Positions 46,853-58,579 of a stretch of 64,000 nt of DNA are shown piece by piece (the first letter of the stretch is position 1; each line of letters begins with the position of its first letter). The stretch is from positions 1-64,000 of the forward strand of contig KL197712.1 of the NCBI GenBank assembly GCA_000697665.1, given 5' to 3'. Position numbers and translations under genes: made by a program. The stretch comes from Jaapia argillacea MUCL 33604. Taxonomy: Eukaryota > Basidiomycota > Agaricomycetes > Jaapiales > Jaapiaceae. Below the pieces are notes generated by a model that made no database searches, was not told the origin of the DNA, and saw only the letters and a program-made list of their open reading frames with translations.

Positions 46853-47621
46853 GAGTACAGAATGAAGGTAGGGACGTAGAAAGATCTAAGAAATCTAGGA
46901 TGAAACTCGACTTGAGATGAATGCTGACCTTTTTCTTCGGACCTCCTAAGGCTTTTATAGCGATCAAACCGACCGTACTGCCGAGTAGGTATTGGAGAGC
47001 GTCGGGAACCAAATCCACCCTTGGTACACTGACTAGTGCTGCATGATGAGGATGTGCTAGATCTCGATAGACTGGTCATGGTTCCGAATTACTGTTTTCG
47101 GGCTGTATACACCCGCATCGGTCAGCAACGGCGAATGTGAGTTTAATGAAAGTAGCCAACTGTTTAGCTGGCAGTTGGAGGCGGTGGAGATGCTGATGAG
47201 GGACTGGCGTCCTAAACCTGAGTTTGGATCGAGGTTGTACATGATTTGATAGCCAAATAGTTGCGGTGTTGTGTTGGCTATAGAGATGATGGAATCAATA
47301 TTGCGATTCAATACTTTGGCTGAGCTATGGTTGATCAGAAACGTTGGTCCGCATATGGAAGGTTCTGCGTTTAAAATGAATGTGTCAGCACAAATGTCGT
47401 CATTGCTGAGGTGCCCGACGCCGACGCGATACCAAAAGAAGAAATCGATTGCCCGCCCCCGAATGAAAGCAGTGTCGAAATGAGCAAGCAGGTTGTTGGT
47501 CAGCCTGGAGGTGGTTGGCTGCCATAAAATCGGGACGAACTATTAACGGGGGTATCACATACACGGCGGTACACCAATAATCACAACACAAATCATACAT
47601 CTCCGCCGAGCTCAGCATCAG
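46853..47621. other. Intergenic region, nothing recognised
   Basis: About 770 bp between two minus-strand genes. It carries the transcription-factor promoter and the 3' flank of thymidylate synthase. Overlapping short frames on both strands lack coding character. Confidence 0.5.
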
Positions 47622-48594
47622 TCATACACTCATCTTCATGGCAATGCTAGGGTGAGGATCATAACCCTCAACCACGATATCCTCGCTCTCAAACTCGTCA
47701 ATATGCTCTGCCTTCCTCTTCAACCTCAATTTCGGAAACTCCTTCGGGATTCGTTTAAGTTGGATTTCGAGCGCGTCGATGTGGTCTTTGTATACATGGG
47801 CGTCGCCCAGTTGGATGATGAGCTCGTGGGGCTCAGTCTCGGTGACATGAGCAATCATATGCGTCAGAAGCGCGTAGGAGGCGATGTTGAATGGAATACC
47901 GAGACCCAGGTCGGCTGAGCGTTGGAACATTAGACACGAAAGACGAGGTTTCTCGTCGGGTTTTGTGGGGAGGTGAACGTAGAATTGGCACATCATGTGG
48001 CAAGGCGGGAGTGCCATCTCAGGGATGTCTACGAATTCATTAGCCAGTGTCGGGCAGAAAGTGTATTGAAAGATCCTCACCTGCAGGATTCCACGCACTG
48101 AGGATAATCCTACGATCTGTCGGGTCCTCCCTGATCTTCCTGATACACTCTTGCAACTGATCCACGCCCTTCCCATCATAATTGGAGTCACAGCTCTCGT
48201 ACTTCGCCCCAAAATGTCTCCATTGGAACCCATACACAGGCCCCAGATCACCTTCCCTCCTATGACCCAAACCCCTCTTCTCCAAAAACTCCTTCGACCC
48301 ATTCCCATCCCAAATGTTGATGCCCTTCTTGGACAAGAGCTTCGAGTCAGTCGAGCCGCGCACGAACCATAGGAGTTCCTCGACAATACCGCGTAAGAAG
48401 GTACGTTTTGTCGTGAGGAGGGGTAGCGTCGAGTCGGAAAGTGAGAATCGCAGGGATGGGGGCGCGAAAAGGGCGACAGTGCCCGTTCCGGTACGGTCTG
48501 CGCGTGATTCCCCTTTGTCTATTACGGTACGGATGAGATTCAGGTATTGGTACTCCTCGTGAAGGGGCTCGGTGGGGGCTGCAGTGGTGACCAT
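47622..48594 (-). CDS. Thymidylate synthase
   Basis: Two exons (48594-48081, 48028-47622) with a 52-bp intron give 306 aa, the usual length. Family motifs are complete: [93 protein letters not shown] with the catalytic Cys181, [19 protein letters not shown], and [18 protein letters not shown]. The enzyme converts dUMP to dTMP with methylenetetrahydrofolate for DNA synthesis. ATG at 48594 ([18 protein letters not shown]) fits, being a short lead before the conserved EEYQYLNLI. The yeast equivalent is CDC21. Confidence 0.97.
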
Positions 48595-49735
48595 GTTTCC
48601 AGTTGACGGTGGTACAGGACAAGTCGCGTCGGCGTGACGGGATGTGACCGACGCGTCTTGTTGTCACTCCGATGCGCGCTCATACAACAAATCTTGGGGA
48701 AAACCTGGTTTCCATTCCTGAGCTCTACCAGTCCTCGCGAGAACAGTCATATCCATCTAGATACCCCCCGTTCGTCTCTCTTCGACCATCAACCTCATAG
48801 CGCTGAGAGTCTGAGATTACTTAGTGGCTTTCCCCGCTGAGAACTCGGAGTCCGATGAATCCCGCTCCTAAGCTGAGATCATTTCATCATATGGCGCTGG
48901 CACCCTGGTTGGGGAATATCTCATGGAAAGACATCATCACAAGTGGTTACGTCCAAGTGGAAACTCCGGAGAATTCGTAGTTAACGTATGATGGGAGAAC
49001 GGACACCACCATATTGCTACCAATATTCCGATATGTGCCAATGATCCGCCGACCAGAAGAGCCAGGCATTTTTGCAGTCGCTGGGTGATCGACGAGATCC
49101 AGCCTCCAACAATTGGTGACGAGCCTTGCACAGGTATATTCGGCTCCCGCTGCTTCCGTGACGATGCCTGCGAAGCGGTGGTCGTCAACTTGCTGCCCAC
49201 CAGGTACTGACACCGTATCACAAACCTGATGGTACACCTACCGAGCGTCTCCCATCAAGAATGACGACTCAATGACCTCCTATGTCAGAGCGGAACATCC
49301 TCGAGATGGCTTGCTTGAAAACCAATCTGCACATAGTAACAAACAATTAGACATGACTGATAATGGCCATGAAACTCGTGTCACGGACGGTAAGTTGCCC
49401 GGAACAACCAAATCGACTAGGTATGGATAAGGCATCTATAATTCAAGTCCTTCGCTTTTAGATGGCCAGGGTGGCGAGGGGACGTAGCGACAGTCCATGC
49501 CCAGTGCGAGACGGAGCGAATTTACTTCGAGGGGCTGTATGAAAGGTCATATGACAGCTGAGTGGGTTAGGGTTGCAAATCAGTGGGCCGAATGCCCACG
49601 TCAAACGACGACAATGAGAGTTGTCCCTAACCGTGAGTCCTGAGGCGAGGGTGACTCCGCATTCCTGAGAATGTAAATGAACTCACTAATTGAAGTATTT
49701 CATGATGAACATATCCTACGTGGAGGGCGCAGGAG
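48595..49735. other. 1.1-kb intergenic region
   Basis: It holds the thymidylate synthase promoter. A minus-strand open stretch at 48937-49237 is readable in two overlapping frames and has no family match or splice context. Nothing else is recognised. Confidence 0.4.
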
Positions 49736-50110
49736 TTAAGAATTCACCACGATAACTCGAGGATACGTATCAAGCGCCGGTCGAACTCTTCTTGAGCCTG
49801 TGTTAACCCAAGCGGAGTGCACTTCTGAGGATATACATCAGGAACCTTGGTGAAGGTATTCATTCCATTATGTATTTTGTGAACTACGGAATGGCAGAGG
49901 TCAACAATGTGGACAAAGTCAAAGTGTTGGAGACTTACTTTTATGCCGTGTTTGTTGTATTCGGTCGTGAACTCGTCGAAGAGGTTCAGACCATCATCGG
50001 ATGTGCTAATGACAATGGCTCCAGGTTCAGTGGCAGGCCACTGCATCATCCGAGTAGCTTTGGAGGTCGAAGCATTCTGACTATCTGGCCAGGCGGGTAA
50101 CACTTTCAAA
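49736..50110 (-). pseudogene. GH5 glycoside hydrolase fragment (relic B)
   Basis: On the minus strand, LNLFDEFTTEYNKHGIK before a GTAAGT donor matches LLDDFMLDSYNYGIK of the GH5 gene at 54381-55859. About 190 bp further, AQEEFDRRLIRILELSW matches PQEEFDNRLVHVLNHVH. The segment between should carry the LISMHSWNAL strand and is unrecognisable, and both the 5' signal-peptide part and the catalytic 3' half are absent. It is a truncated relic of the same gene family. Confidence 0.65.
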
Positions 50111-51512
50111 AGCATGCAGAATCCAGTGCACGGCGCCGCAGAGTGGTACCCTCCGAAAGGCGATGAGCTTGTCCTGAGAAGGCCGCCGTGGAGTCACTGT
50201 TAACAACCGAAGATCACACGAAAGGTCTGCGATCAGGGTGGAAGACACTTGGGGTGGCCGGCGTCCAGCTTTCTGCAGCTTTAGACGCAAAAAGGGGGAT
50301 TACGGTAGTCCCTGGTACCTGGATGTACCTGATGTGACATCTATCATCGGTGAAGGTACCGCCCGACCCCCAAAGAATGAGGCATGAGACAAACCAGGCA
50401 GAGAAAGACAGGGGCGAGAAGATTACAAGGATGGTCGGAAATCACTCGCAAGTTTGAGAAAAACGGAAATTGACCAGTCCAAGGTGCGGTTCGGCCAGTC
50501 GTAAGGATCAAAAGAGGCATCGGAGTCGTTTTACTGCATGAGTTCATGGGCGACGACGTCACATCGGTCAAAAAACCGCCTCCGAAAGTAAGGTAGACGG
50601 AGTGTCGGATGGTACCTCTGTTCATATGTACTAATGTAGGAGAAAAGTTGGAGAATAAGGCAGTGAAAGGTACTTTACCAGGGCCACAACGAAAACTGAA
50701 CAAAGCTGCAGATTGGCGGGCCGGCATCCTCCGGATCCTCGCAGCTTCCATACCCCTTCAACTTGGCTTCAAGGACGGGGTTCACACTCTGTCAAGCAAT
50801 CTCATCTCCTCCCCTTACTATCGTATCTGGGCACTGGCAACTGGTCAGCCCCAAGCAAGCCGCAATCAGTCCCGTAGTTCGGCTGACGGTAGCTACGGCA
50901 GCTCTGACATTGACCAGTGGGGTGCGATTATGTGCACCTCCTGACTTGACACTCATAGAACCTCCTGGATGTTCCTGGTGCGAGGGTTCTGTCTGTCCGA
51001 CTGGCCTTTGTCATTGGCAACTTTTGTGCCTTTTCGGAGCTGCGTCTGCGCCGGTGATAATTTCTATTCACTTCCATCCGAGCTGGGAGAGGCTGGGAGA
51101 GATTTGCTCGGCTTGGTTGACGCCACCAGACCGCCCATATCGACCCTCGTGTTCTCCATCGGTGCTCCCCTTTTTCCGACTGACGAACTCAGCCTCAGGA
51201 ACGCTACTACCCTGATAATCTCTTCTATGGTCTCTTTTGGCTCCATGTCTTCAGTGTCGATGACTGCGTGAGACTTTACACGCATCCCATGCCGATCCAT
51301 TCTCTTTCGGCGTCTCGGCACTGAACAACCTTGGAGTCCCCATTGCTTTTCAAGATGTCGCTTTGTGCCTGTCTGAGTAGTTCAACTGAAACTCCGGTGA
51401 ATGCTCTTGGTATAAGTAGGGGGGCAAACTCCTCGTCCAAACTTCAACCCACTGGTCTACCTCCTCACTCGTTGATACATTCTTTACCACTCCTTACCAA
51501 CAATCTTTTACT
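50111..51512. other. 1.4-kb upstream region
   Basis: It contains overlapping open frames on both strands (about 50609-51321), none with splice logic or recognisable family. The last 100 bp are the promoter of the next gene. Confidence 0.4.
51411..51418 (+). promoter_or_regulatory. TATA box of the myristoylation-motif gene
   Basis: TATAAGTA lies 102 bp before the ATG at 51513 and is followed by a pyrimidine-rich leader (CTCC/CTTAC runs), the layout of strongly expressed fungal genes. Confidence 0.55.
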
Positions 51513-53989
51513 ATGGGCTCAACCATCTCAGCACTCAAGGAAACCATGACCGATCCCGAACAAGAGCGTCTAGCGAACGACGCCTTCAACTGTCTCGTGC
51601 AGGTCGCACAGTGTCGCATGCATCATTTCTACGAGAGAGTGTCCTCTCCCGCCTTCGACTCTGGCATTGTTCCGATCAGCAAGGTCATCCACAAGTACCA
51701 GTTCTTCCAATGCGGCGTCACCAACGATTCTGGTGAGGCATCGAAGGCTATCACAGGTAAGAATTTCTATCCCGTTGGTCGCAATTATTTGCTCACCTGT
51801 TCCCGAACGCAGAGAACCTCGGTGCATTTGTTAGTGGAGACGTCGTACGTCCATCCCTCCTTACTTGCCCCGACGGTCTCTAAGTTTTTTTTGCAGGCCA
51901 AGGGAGTGAACGACATCATCGTTGGTAACCTCACCAAACTCCTTGGAAGCTACGCTGGCAACACCTCGGCTACCACCACGTACGCTCTGACCACCGGGGA
52001 GCTCGGCGGACTCTGCCGCATCGACGCCGATTTCTACTCGTACGAATTCACCTCCAGATCCCTTTCATCCATCGCCAAAAACGTCGTCGTCTGTTCCATC
52101 GTCATTTCGTCCGCCAATTTCGAAAGATTCACATACAACGATTTCACCACCATTGTCCAAGCCATCTACGGCGCCTCTGATGTCCAGATTCAGCGCCGTA
52201 TTCGGGACCAGTTGTGGGAGCAGATCAGCGGTCAGGTCATCGTCCCGAAAGGTCCTTCGAAGATCTTTGAGGTGGCCGAGACCACGCCCGTGCTCGCCGC
52301 TCCTAATCCCGTAGAAACAGTTGACGCGGAGGAGATTTTCGAAGGCACGGAAAATTACGACGTTGCGGAACTCGAAACCACTTGTTCTGAACCCGATGTT
52401 ATCCCCGTCGAGCCCAAGCCCATTGAAATTGAACCCACGCCTACCTATGTCGAACCCAAGCAGACCTACGTCGAACCCGAAGCAATCTACGTCGAACCCA
52501 AGCCTACTTACGTCGAGCCCGAGATAATCCCAGAGAAAGTCGAAATCCCCTACACCGAGCCCGTCGAGAAGCCTTCCACCCTCTACTTCACCGTTTCTCG
52601 ATCCGAGTTCATCAACGGCGCCGATCGTTCTCGCTCGGTTCGATTCTCTAATTCCTCCAATCGTTCCGACGTCGCCCATAAAGATTTCGCCGAAAGTCTC
52701 AAAGCCTTCCTCGTCGGTTGGCTTGTGGCATACATGAGGACCTTGAGGTGGAAGTCCGAGAAGCGTCTCGAAGTTGATATCACCTACACCTACGGCTCCG
52801 GTACCGAAGAGGAGGTGACTTTTGGGATTTGGCTCGAGAATATTGACTCTATCGATTCGGCATTGGAAGTCATCAAGCAGGAGACTGAAGAAGGCCTTCG
52901 TTACATTAAGTCACACCCCAACATCGACCCAATTGCCGGTACATTCACCTCTTGGAGATTCCACGATCGCGTCCCAGTCACCATACAAGCTCCCTATTCG
53001 CCCCCGGCGATCGACTCTGTCCCCGTCATTCCCGAACCCGCTCCCGTGCGACCGGTTGACCTCCCTTTTACTCGCGCGGAGGTTGGAGCAGTATTGAAGG
53101 GTTTGAACGTGTCCGGCCCTGTCAGCTGTGGACAGGAGCTTTTATCGCTTGTAATTGAGCGCTCCAATGGCTTCCAGAATAAGGGTGCTATGAGGAAGAT
53201 GAGAGAGTTTGCTTTGGCTTTCGGAGATGCCTTTGCGGGCGAGGGCGCAAACACGACGAAACCCCGCCTGCAGGCGGTCTACGCTGTCTGTGAGTATCAT
53301 TTGATCTCGGCACTCTAACATCTGATGTTCATGGAATCAACTCTAGTGAGAATGGTGATCGCTGGTGTCAACTATTATATCGACAATGGCGACAAGACCT
53401 ATGGTCGCCAGCAGCTGAAGAGGCCTCCCAGTTTGGGTTTGTATTGGCCGTCATTTGCGACCTCCGACAAGATGAGAGACGAGACCAATATTCTGGTAAA
53501 CACTGCCATGCCTTTACCCTACACCGTATGTCTTTCTTTCTTCTCGCTACTCTGAAACCACTTTTAATAACTTGTGGTTTGTGAAGGGAAACGGAGCGTT
53601 GCCATTTGGTGACGGGGCTGTATATATGCTCGGAAGTCTCTTCGCCGATGGCCTGTGAGATTTATCATGTGCATCTCCCGCCACTCAATTGCTAACGGAC
53701 AATATCACCCAGACTTGACAAGGAGCTTCTTGCTGGAAACTATGATGACGTGGTAAGCTATTCTCCTTTTCGCTGAATCCCTAACTATTCGCATCTTTCG
53801 AAGTCCACTGATGCGCCTTTGGGCTGCCCACAGTATGCAAACCTCGTCGATTACTCCAGGCAAGGAAACCACCCAGAGTACTGCCTTGAACTCATCTCCG
53901 TGCGTCTTGTTCATGCTTTAACTGGCTACTACTCCCCATACTCATCGGTCACACAGCGTTTGGTCGAAGGGAATCCTTTGGACCTTTGA
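51513..53989 (+). CDS. Probable N-myristoylated protein with YVEP repeats, unknown function
   Basis: Eight exons (51513-51756, 51813-51844, 51897-53289, 53347-53525, 53587-53654, 53713-53752, 53834-53899, 53957-53989) give 684 aa. The start MGSTISALK has Gly2 and Ser6, the N-myristoylation consensus. The first half is a helical domain (LANDAFNCLVQVAQCRMHHF, SGIVPISKVIHKYQFFQCGV, TYALTTGELGGLCRIDADFY). A Glu/Pro linker follows (residues about 255-325), including four or five copies of (P/A)xYVEP. The second half is a new mixed domain (AHKDFAESLKAFLVGWLVAY, FGIWLENIDSIDSALEVI, AYMLGS-like C-terminal part). No family is recognised. Codons are strongly C-ended, unlike the neighbours, suggesting high expression. 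Confidence 0.82.
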
Positions 53990-54380
53990 TCCGCCGTGGT
54001 TTGCAACCGTTCATCGGCAAGGACTATAGATTTACCACCTCAGTTGGTTGGACCACTCTCTTGATTATCCCATTGTTGTTTGATTCTATTCCCTCGTTCT
54101 CTTTCCATCGAATCCCTACACCTTCGTTCCAAATTCATCCAGTATAACTGTCCCAAAATGTTGTTGTATTACTTGTACTGCGAAACACACGCATGCATCA
54201 TTATAGCAAGGAATACTCCCATAGAATCTCGGATACCCTGAGTTTAGGCTGAACGACACCAACAGCAATCACAATAATTATATAGAGAGCATAATGATAA
54301 GGAGGCAACCTGAGGCTATTCGTTCGTCCATCGCCAACCAATAGCTTTGCAAAGGTCCCAGTCCTCAGAATCTAAGTCAA
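53990..54380. other. Convergent intergenic spacer
   Basis: It holds the 3' flanks of the repeat protein gene and of the GH5 gene. It is AT-richer than its surroundings and nothing else is seen. Confidence 0.5.
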
Positions 54381-55859
54381 TCAGAGCAAATACTGTGAAT
54401 AATCGAAGGCAGCTGGCGCCTGGAGGGCGGCCTGTGCCGCAGCCTCCAATGTACTCCATGCTGGATCGCCAATTCCAATCTCATAGTCGTACGAGTACTA
54501 GATACGCATGAACACTGAGTTCAGTTGCCGATCTTGTTTGAGAAAAGAAGAGACATACATGTGGGTCGGCGTTGGGCAAAATCTCCCAATACAACCATGG
54601 CATACCCGCAGCGGTAATTTGAGATGCCCACGTCTCAATATTGGTGTTCCTGGTACTGGCATCGAGAGGAGTGCCGGTAGGACAGTCATTGTTTGAAGTA
54701 TTGAAGTAGCAAGAACCCCTTTCCTCGGTGTCAGTATCTCCCTCTCCGCGGGGGTGGAGAGACAAACCATTCTTCGAATAACAACATCTTGTCAGCAGCC
54801 TGGGCTCTTGCGATATAAGTTTAGATGCTCGAAGTCTCGAAATCTCCAGTACCATAAGCATGAATGGAGACAACATCCAGCGATGTACAGTTGAGCCAGC
54901 CACTCTCCACCAGTGAGGACTAGAATCTGAACACAAAATTTTTCAATTGGCGAAACTTGGTGCAAACGAGAAGCCGTACCCCACTATTATCACCAAGTTG
55001 TCCTTTGATCGTCGCAGCTCGGTCACATTGCCTTTGAAGTTCAGCTGGATAAGCCCAACTTAGAGATCTCACATTGGAGGGGCTCACCAGGATTGATGAT
55101 CAACGATGTACTGTTGACCCTGAAATTAAAGCAGAGGCGTAAGAAACAGCTTCCCCCAAGCACCATTTCGAGATTTGACTCACATTCCCAATCATCGCCT
55201 CATTTTCAGCCTCGAAACCAAAAATATACTGGCCCATCGTCTTCCACGGGGTGCCCAGGGTCGAATGGACGTGATTCAGGACATGAACCAGACGGTTGTC
55301 AAACTCCTCTTGTGGTTGCGCCTGCTCGTAGAAGTCATCGGTGCCGTACCATTGTCCATAGATGCCAGGGCGGCTGAGAGCATTCCAGCTGTGCATGCTG
55401 ATCAGTAACTGCAGGAACAAATGTGAGCAAACTTAAGGAGCAGCTAAATGATGGAGAGTCCTACCTTGATGCCATAATTGTAGGAGTCCAGCATGAAATC
55501 GTCCAGGAGGTCGAGAACCGTGTCGTTATATGTGCCAACCGTGACAGGCTCAAGGTCCGGATAAGTTGTGATAGTGGTCGCCTTTGTAGTCGCGGTAGAC
55601 TCGCCGTCCAACCACACACGGAGCACCTTCATACCAGCACTCTGCATACCACTACCAGGGAACGGATGGTCAGCTCAATTTGATGACGAATAGCATTAGA
55701 CATGTACCTGAGGAGGGTCGCGCGTTCAGATCCAGACAATCCTGCGGCATAGTACAGATTGGAGCCGGCAAACGAGTTGGCAGCAAGCACGAGGTTGGCG
55801 TGGAGTACGCTCAAAGCGAGAGCAACGCGTGAGGTCGAGAGCAACCCGAGAAACTTCAT
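54381..55859 (-). pseudogene. GH5 (cellulase/mannanase-like) secreted glycoside hydrolase, probably recently disabled
   Basis: A signal peptide (MKFLGLLSTSRVALALSVLH) leads into a GH5 barrel: FAGSNLYYAAGLSGSERATL, MQSAGMKVLRVWLDGES, TVLDLLDDFMLDSYNYGIK, LLISMHSWNALSRPGIYGQW, QEEFDNRLVHVLNHVHSTLG, MGQYIFGFEAENEAMIG with the acid/base Glu, HQSWQCDRAATIKGQLGDNS, LDVVSIHAYGTGDFETSSI, AADKMLLFEEWGSCYFNTSN with the nucleophile Glu, and AAGMPWLYWEILPNADPH. At least seven introns fit. Two lesions are seen: a frame change between ILVLTGG and WLNCTSLDVVS (about 54885-54920), and an in-frame TAA at 54821-54823 where family members have Gln. A TATAAGAC box lies about 50 bp upstream. The remaining sequence is well kept, so inactivation is recent or polymorphic. 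Confidence 0.72.
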
Positions 55860-57233
55860 GTGGGATATTAGCTACGACTCGGAAGTGTCGAGGAGCCCGG
55901 CATCGCGTCTTATACCGTGAAACTGCTTCACACGCAGCATGCAGCTGATGATGGTAGGAATATGATGTAGTGATGAGGAGCGGAGCAAAAGGTGCCACTG
56001 CTTCTGGCATCAATGTTGCGCTCGTCGGTGCACAAAAATAACATTTGGATACATACGGACGTCGTAGGTCTGCCAGCTGTTCTCCCTTGTCCTCCGATAA
56101 ACGGGACATACCGCGAGTATCTAATGCTCCGAGTATGTGAACGGCTCGAGAATAGCAGAAGTCAAGGATCTTGGATCAAGCAAGTCGTCGAACAAGAAAC
56201 TTTGCTCAAGCCAAGTTCTACCGCTCATACGTTGCTTAGTAGTACTCATAGCCTCAAAGAACCCTAAGAAGGATATGCACTGAGATAGATACGGGATTCG
56301 ATGATATGATGGAGTGACTAAGTAGTACTAAATTAAATTAAACAAGAAGATGATGGAAAAGAATTCGAAGAAAGGCCTGGGTGAAGTTTTGACTCTTGGA
56401 CCCTGCAGAGAAAGGCGAGGAGATGAACAGTTGTTGGAACACACCAGAAAAAGCAAGGCAACTTTCGCCGTCGATTAGGATGGTAGGCAACGCTCTCGCG
56501 ATCCCCCAATGCGCCCAGTGGTGAACTCGGCAGGGTAGTTGTTAGTAAGGACGAATAAGTTTCGGGCTACCAGTGATTGTGATGAGTGAGTCTACGAAGT
56601 CGGTCCGTCGCGGATTCCATCGACGGTGGAATTTCAACCTACTAGCGGGGACTTGACCCTGCAAGTCCCACCCGATTCACCAGAAAACAGCCAATACTTT
56701 CACATGGCCGAAGTATTTCAAAACCCTGAAGCGCCGTTTTCCACTGGGGTCGGAAATCGTTGCATCGATAGAGGGACACATGTCACACAATGGAAGGGTC
56801 AGTGGAGACGAGCAGAAATCGGACAGATTGCGAGAAAAAAGTAGAGGAGATGAGGAAGATGCGCACCTTGGAATTTCGAGATTCTATATAAGAGATGGCG
56901 ATTGAATCTGGGTCCTGATAACCCTACCGGTCATAGACATACAGAGGTACTGAAAGGTCACGGAGAGCGGTTGTATTGAGAGGGTGCTTCATGCAATGAT
57001 TGCCACGTCAGCGCCATCGAAGACAGGATCAGCGAGCAACACCACTGATAATCAAGTCAATAATTTTCGGGGAAAGAGACCATAGTATGGCAGAAAGGTG
57101 AAGAAGAGTTAGCGAACCCGTGGTGGCCTTGACGCGGGTATGACTGAGCACAATATCATCCTTCCTAATTTGGAATGTTTCGATCTCCTCCAATTTCTCA
57201 CCTGCTCCTTCTTGACTGTCGTAAAGCCCCATT
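55860..57233. other. 1.4-kb divergent intergenic region
   Basis: It lies between the GH5 gene (minus) and Med4 (plus). Short frames occur but none is convincing. The 24-bp stretch at 57151-57174 recurs at 61885-61908 (see the Med4 relic). Confidence 0.5.
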
Positions 57234-58166
57234 ATGTCTCAGTCTAGAGCCCCATCTATGGCGCCTCCTGGGCTCTCCCAGTCATCTCTTCAACCACTGT
57301 CGGGCCCTACTCTCACTCAACAAACGTCGGATCCAGCAACAATGACATCCACACTCCTCGGCCCCCTCTCAACCCTCCAATCCTTATCAAATACCCTATT
57401 TTTATCCATGTCTCCTTCGCAAAAACCACCCCCCGCACCTCCACTCTCCGCGTTTCTGGCAGTCGATGCCGAACTCGCTTCTGCATTGGCATTAGCTCGC
57501 ACCCATCAGATCAAACAACGGCGAATCGAAGCATTGAAAGACGAGATCTTGGAACTAGATAGGAAGTGGAGAGAGGTATGCGAGGTGCTTGAGAAAGGGA
57601 GGAGGGAGTTGGAAGAGATGATTAGGGAAGGTGAGGAGAGGATAGAAGCGATTCAAAAGGCCAAAGAAGGTATGTGCTATCATCGTCCACATTACGAGCG
57701 CGTTTATCTATGCTAACTGCATCAATGCTTACTGGTGTAGGTTCTATACCCTACCCCGAGCTCTTGGCGTATGCTCAGTCCCTCTCCGCGTTTACCTCCG
57801 CTCCTCCAAATATGCCACTCCCCGAGCAAATGCTCCCAGGCGCACCACCACCGCCGTTATTCTTCCCACCCTTCCCTAACGAAGAAAAGATGCGACGTGG
57901 TAGGATGAACGCTGAGGCGCCCCTCGGATTACTTGGCGAGACTCACGAGGTCGGGAAACGTGAGTCATACCACATCTCCCATTCTGACTTCAAGTGAACT
58001 TATCATTGGCACTGACGATGCGGAACTAGCACCAACAGCTTCGCCCCAGCGAGGAGCAGAACAACCGCAGCATATGGGACCTGTCGCTAATCCTTACAGA
58101 CCGGATCAACGACCACCTCAGCAGCAATTCTTCGATCTCGATCTCGATCTCAATCCTGATCTGTAG
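57234..58166 (+). CDS. MED4: Mediator complex subunit 4
   Basis: Three exons (57234-57669, 57741-57959, 58030-58166) give 263 aa. A Ser/Pro lead is followed by the Med4 coiled coil (LASALALARTHQIKQRRIEA, LKDEILELDRKWREVCEVLE, LEEMIREGEERIEAIQKAKE). The family-defining segment GSIPYPELLAYAQSLSAFTS-APPNMPLPEQM spans the first intron. The C-terminus is proline-rich and acidic, ending FFDLDLDLNPDL. Med4 sits in the middle module of Mediator, where it pairs with Med9 and links transcription factors to RNA polymerase II. Start MSQSRAPSMAPPG is the first ATG after the presumed promoter. Confidence 0.92.
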
Positions 58167-58579
58167 GATTGACTGCACTCGTTAGGGGCCAAACTCGCCT
58201 TGTAGCTGTATTTGACGCCTTGTAATATTGATGACTAGTCCTTCGTCCCTCTCACTTAACACACTGCAGATATCACTAATCTCTCGAGCTGCAGAAATGA
58301 GTTTAAGTGCGGGTGCACTGGTCTTGTCCACGATTTGGTTGGTCGTTGGATTGTATAGCTTTCGTCCTCTCCATGTTTCATGGCGTTGGGGATAACATGG
58401 TGCAGCCGCAGTCTTCCTGGAGAGGGAATGATCCAATGGCTCGTTGTTGAGTATCTATCTATGTATGGTAGGCCCGTATGTGTTGCTCCCATGACATCAT
58501 GGTACTAGCCAGCCCCTATTGCTGATCCGTTCAAATTTGCTTCACCTCCCCTCCTACGAACGACCCCAGTTGTTCAACC
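58167..58579. other. Spacer between Med4 and the protease gene
   Basis: About 410 bp with the Med4 terminator region and the promoter of the next gene. No TATA box, repeat or RNA gene is seen. Confidence 0.5.

Noticed and set aside
48937-49237. Minus-strand open stretch, partly hydrophobic
   Set aside because: Two frames are equally open, and no start context, introns or homologue can be named.
50609-51321. Several frames of 85-150 codons on both strands
   Set aside because: They compete with each other on both strands and have no domain or splice support. They could be a decayed gene but cannot be argued for.
52065-52679. Minus-strand frame rich in LGFD/LGL repeats
   Set aside because: It is the reverse complement of the YVEP repeat region; the plus-strand gene has consistent splicing and the minus frame does not.
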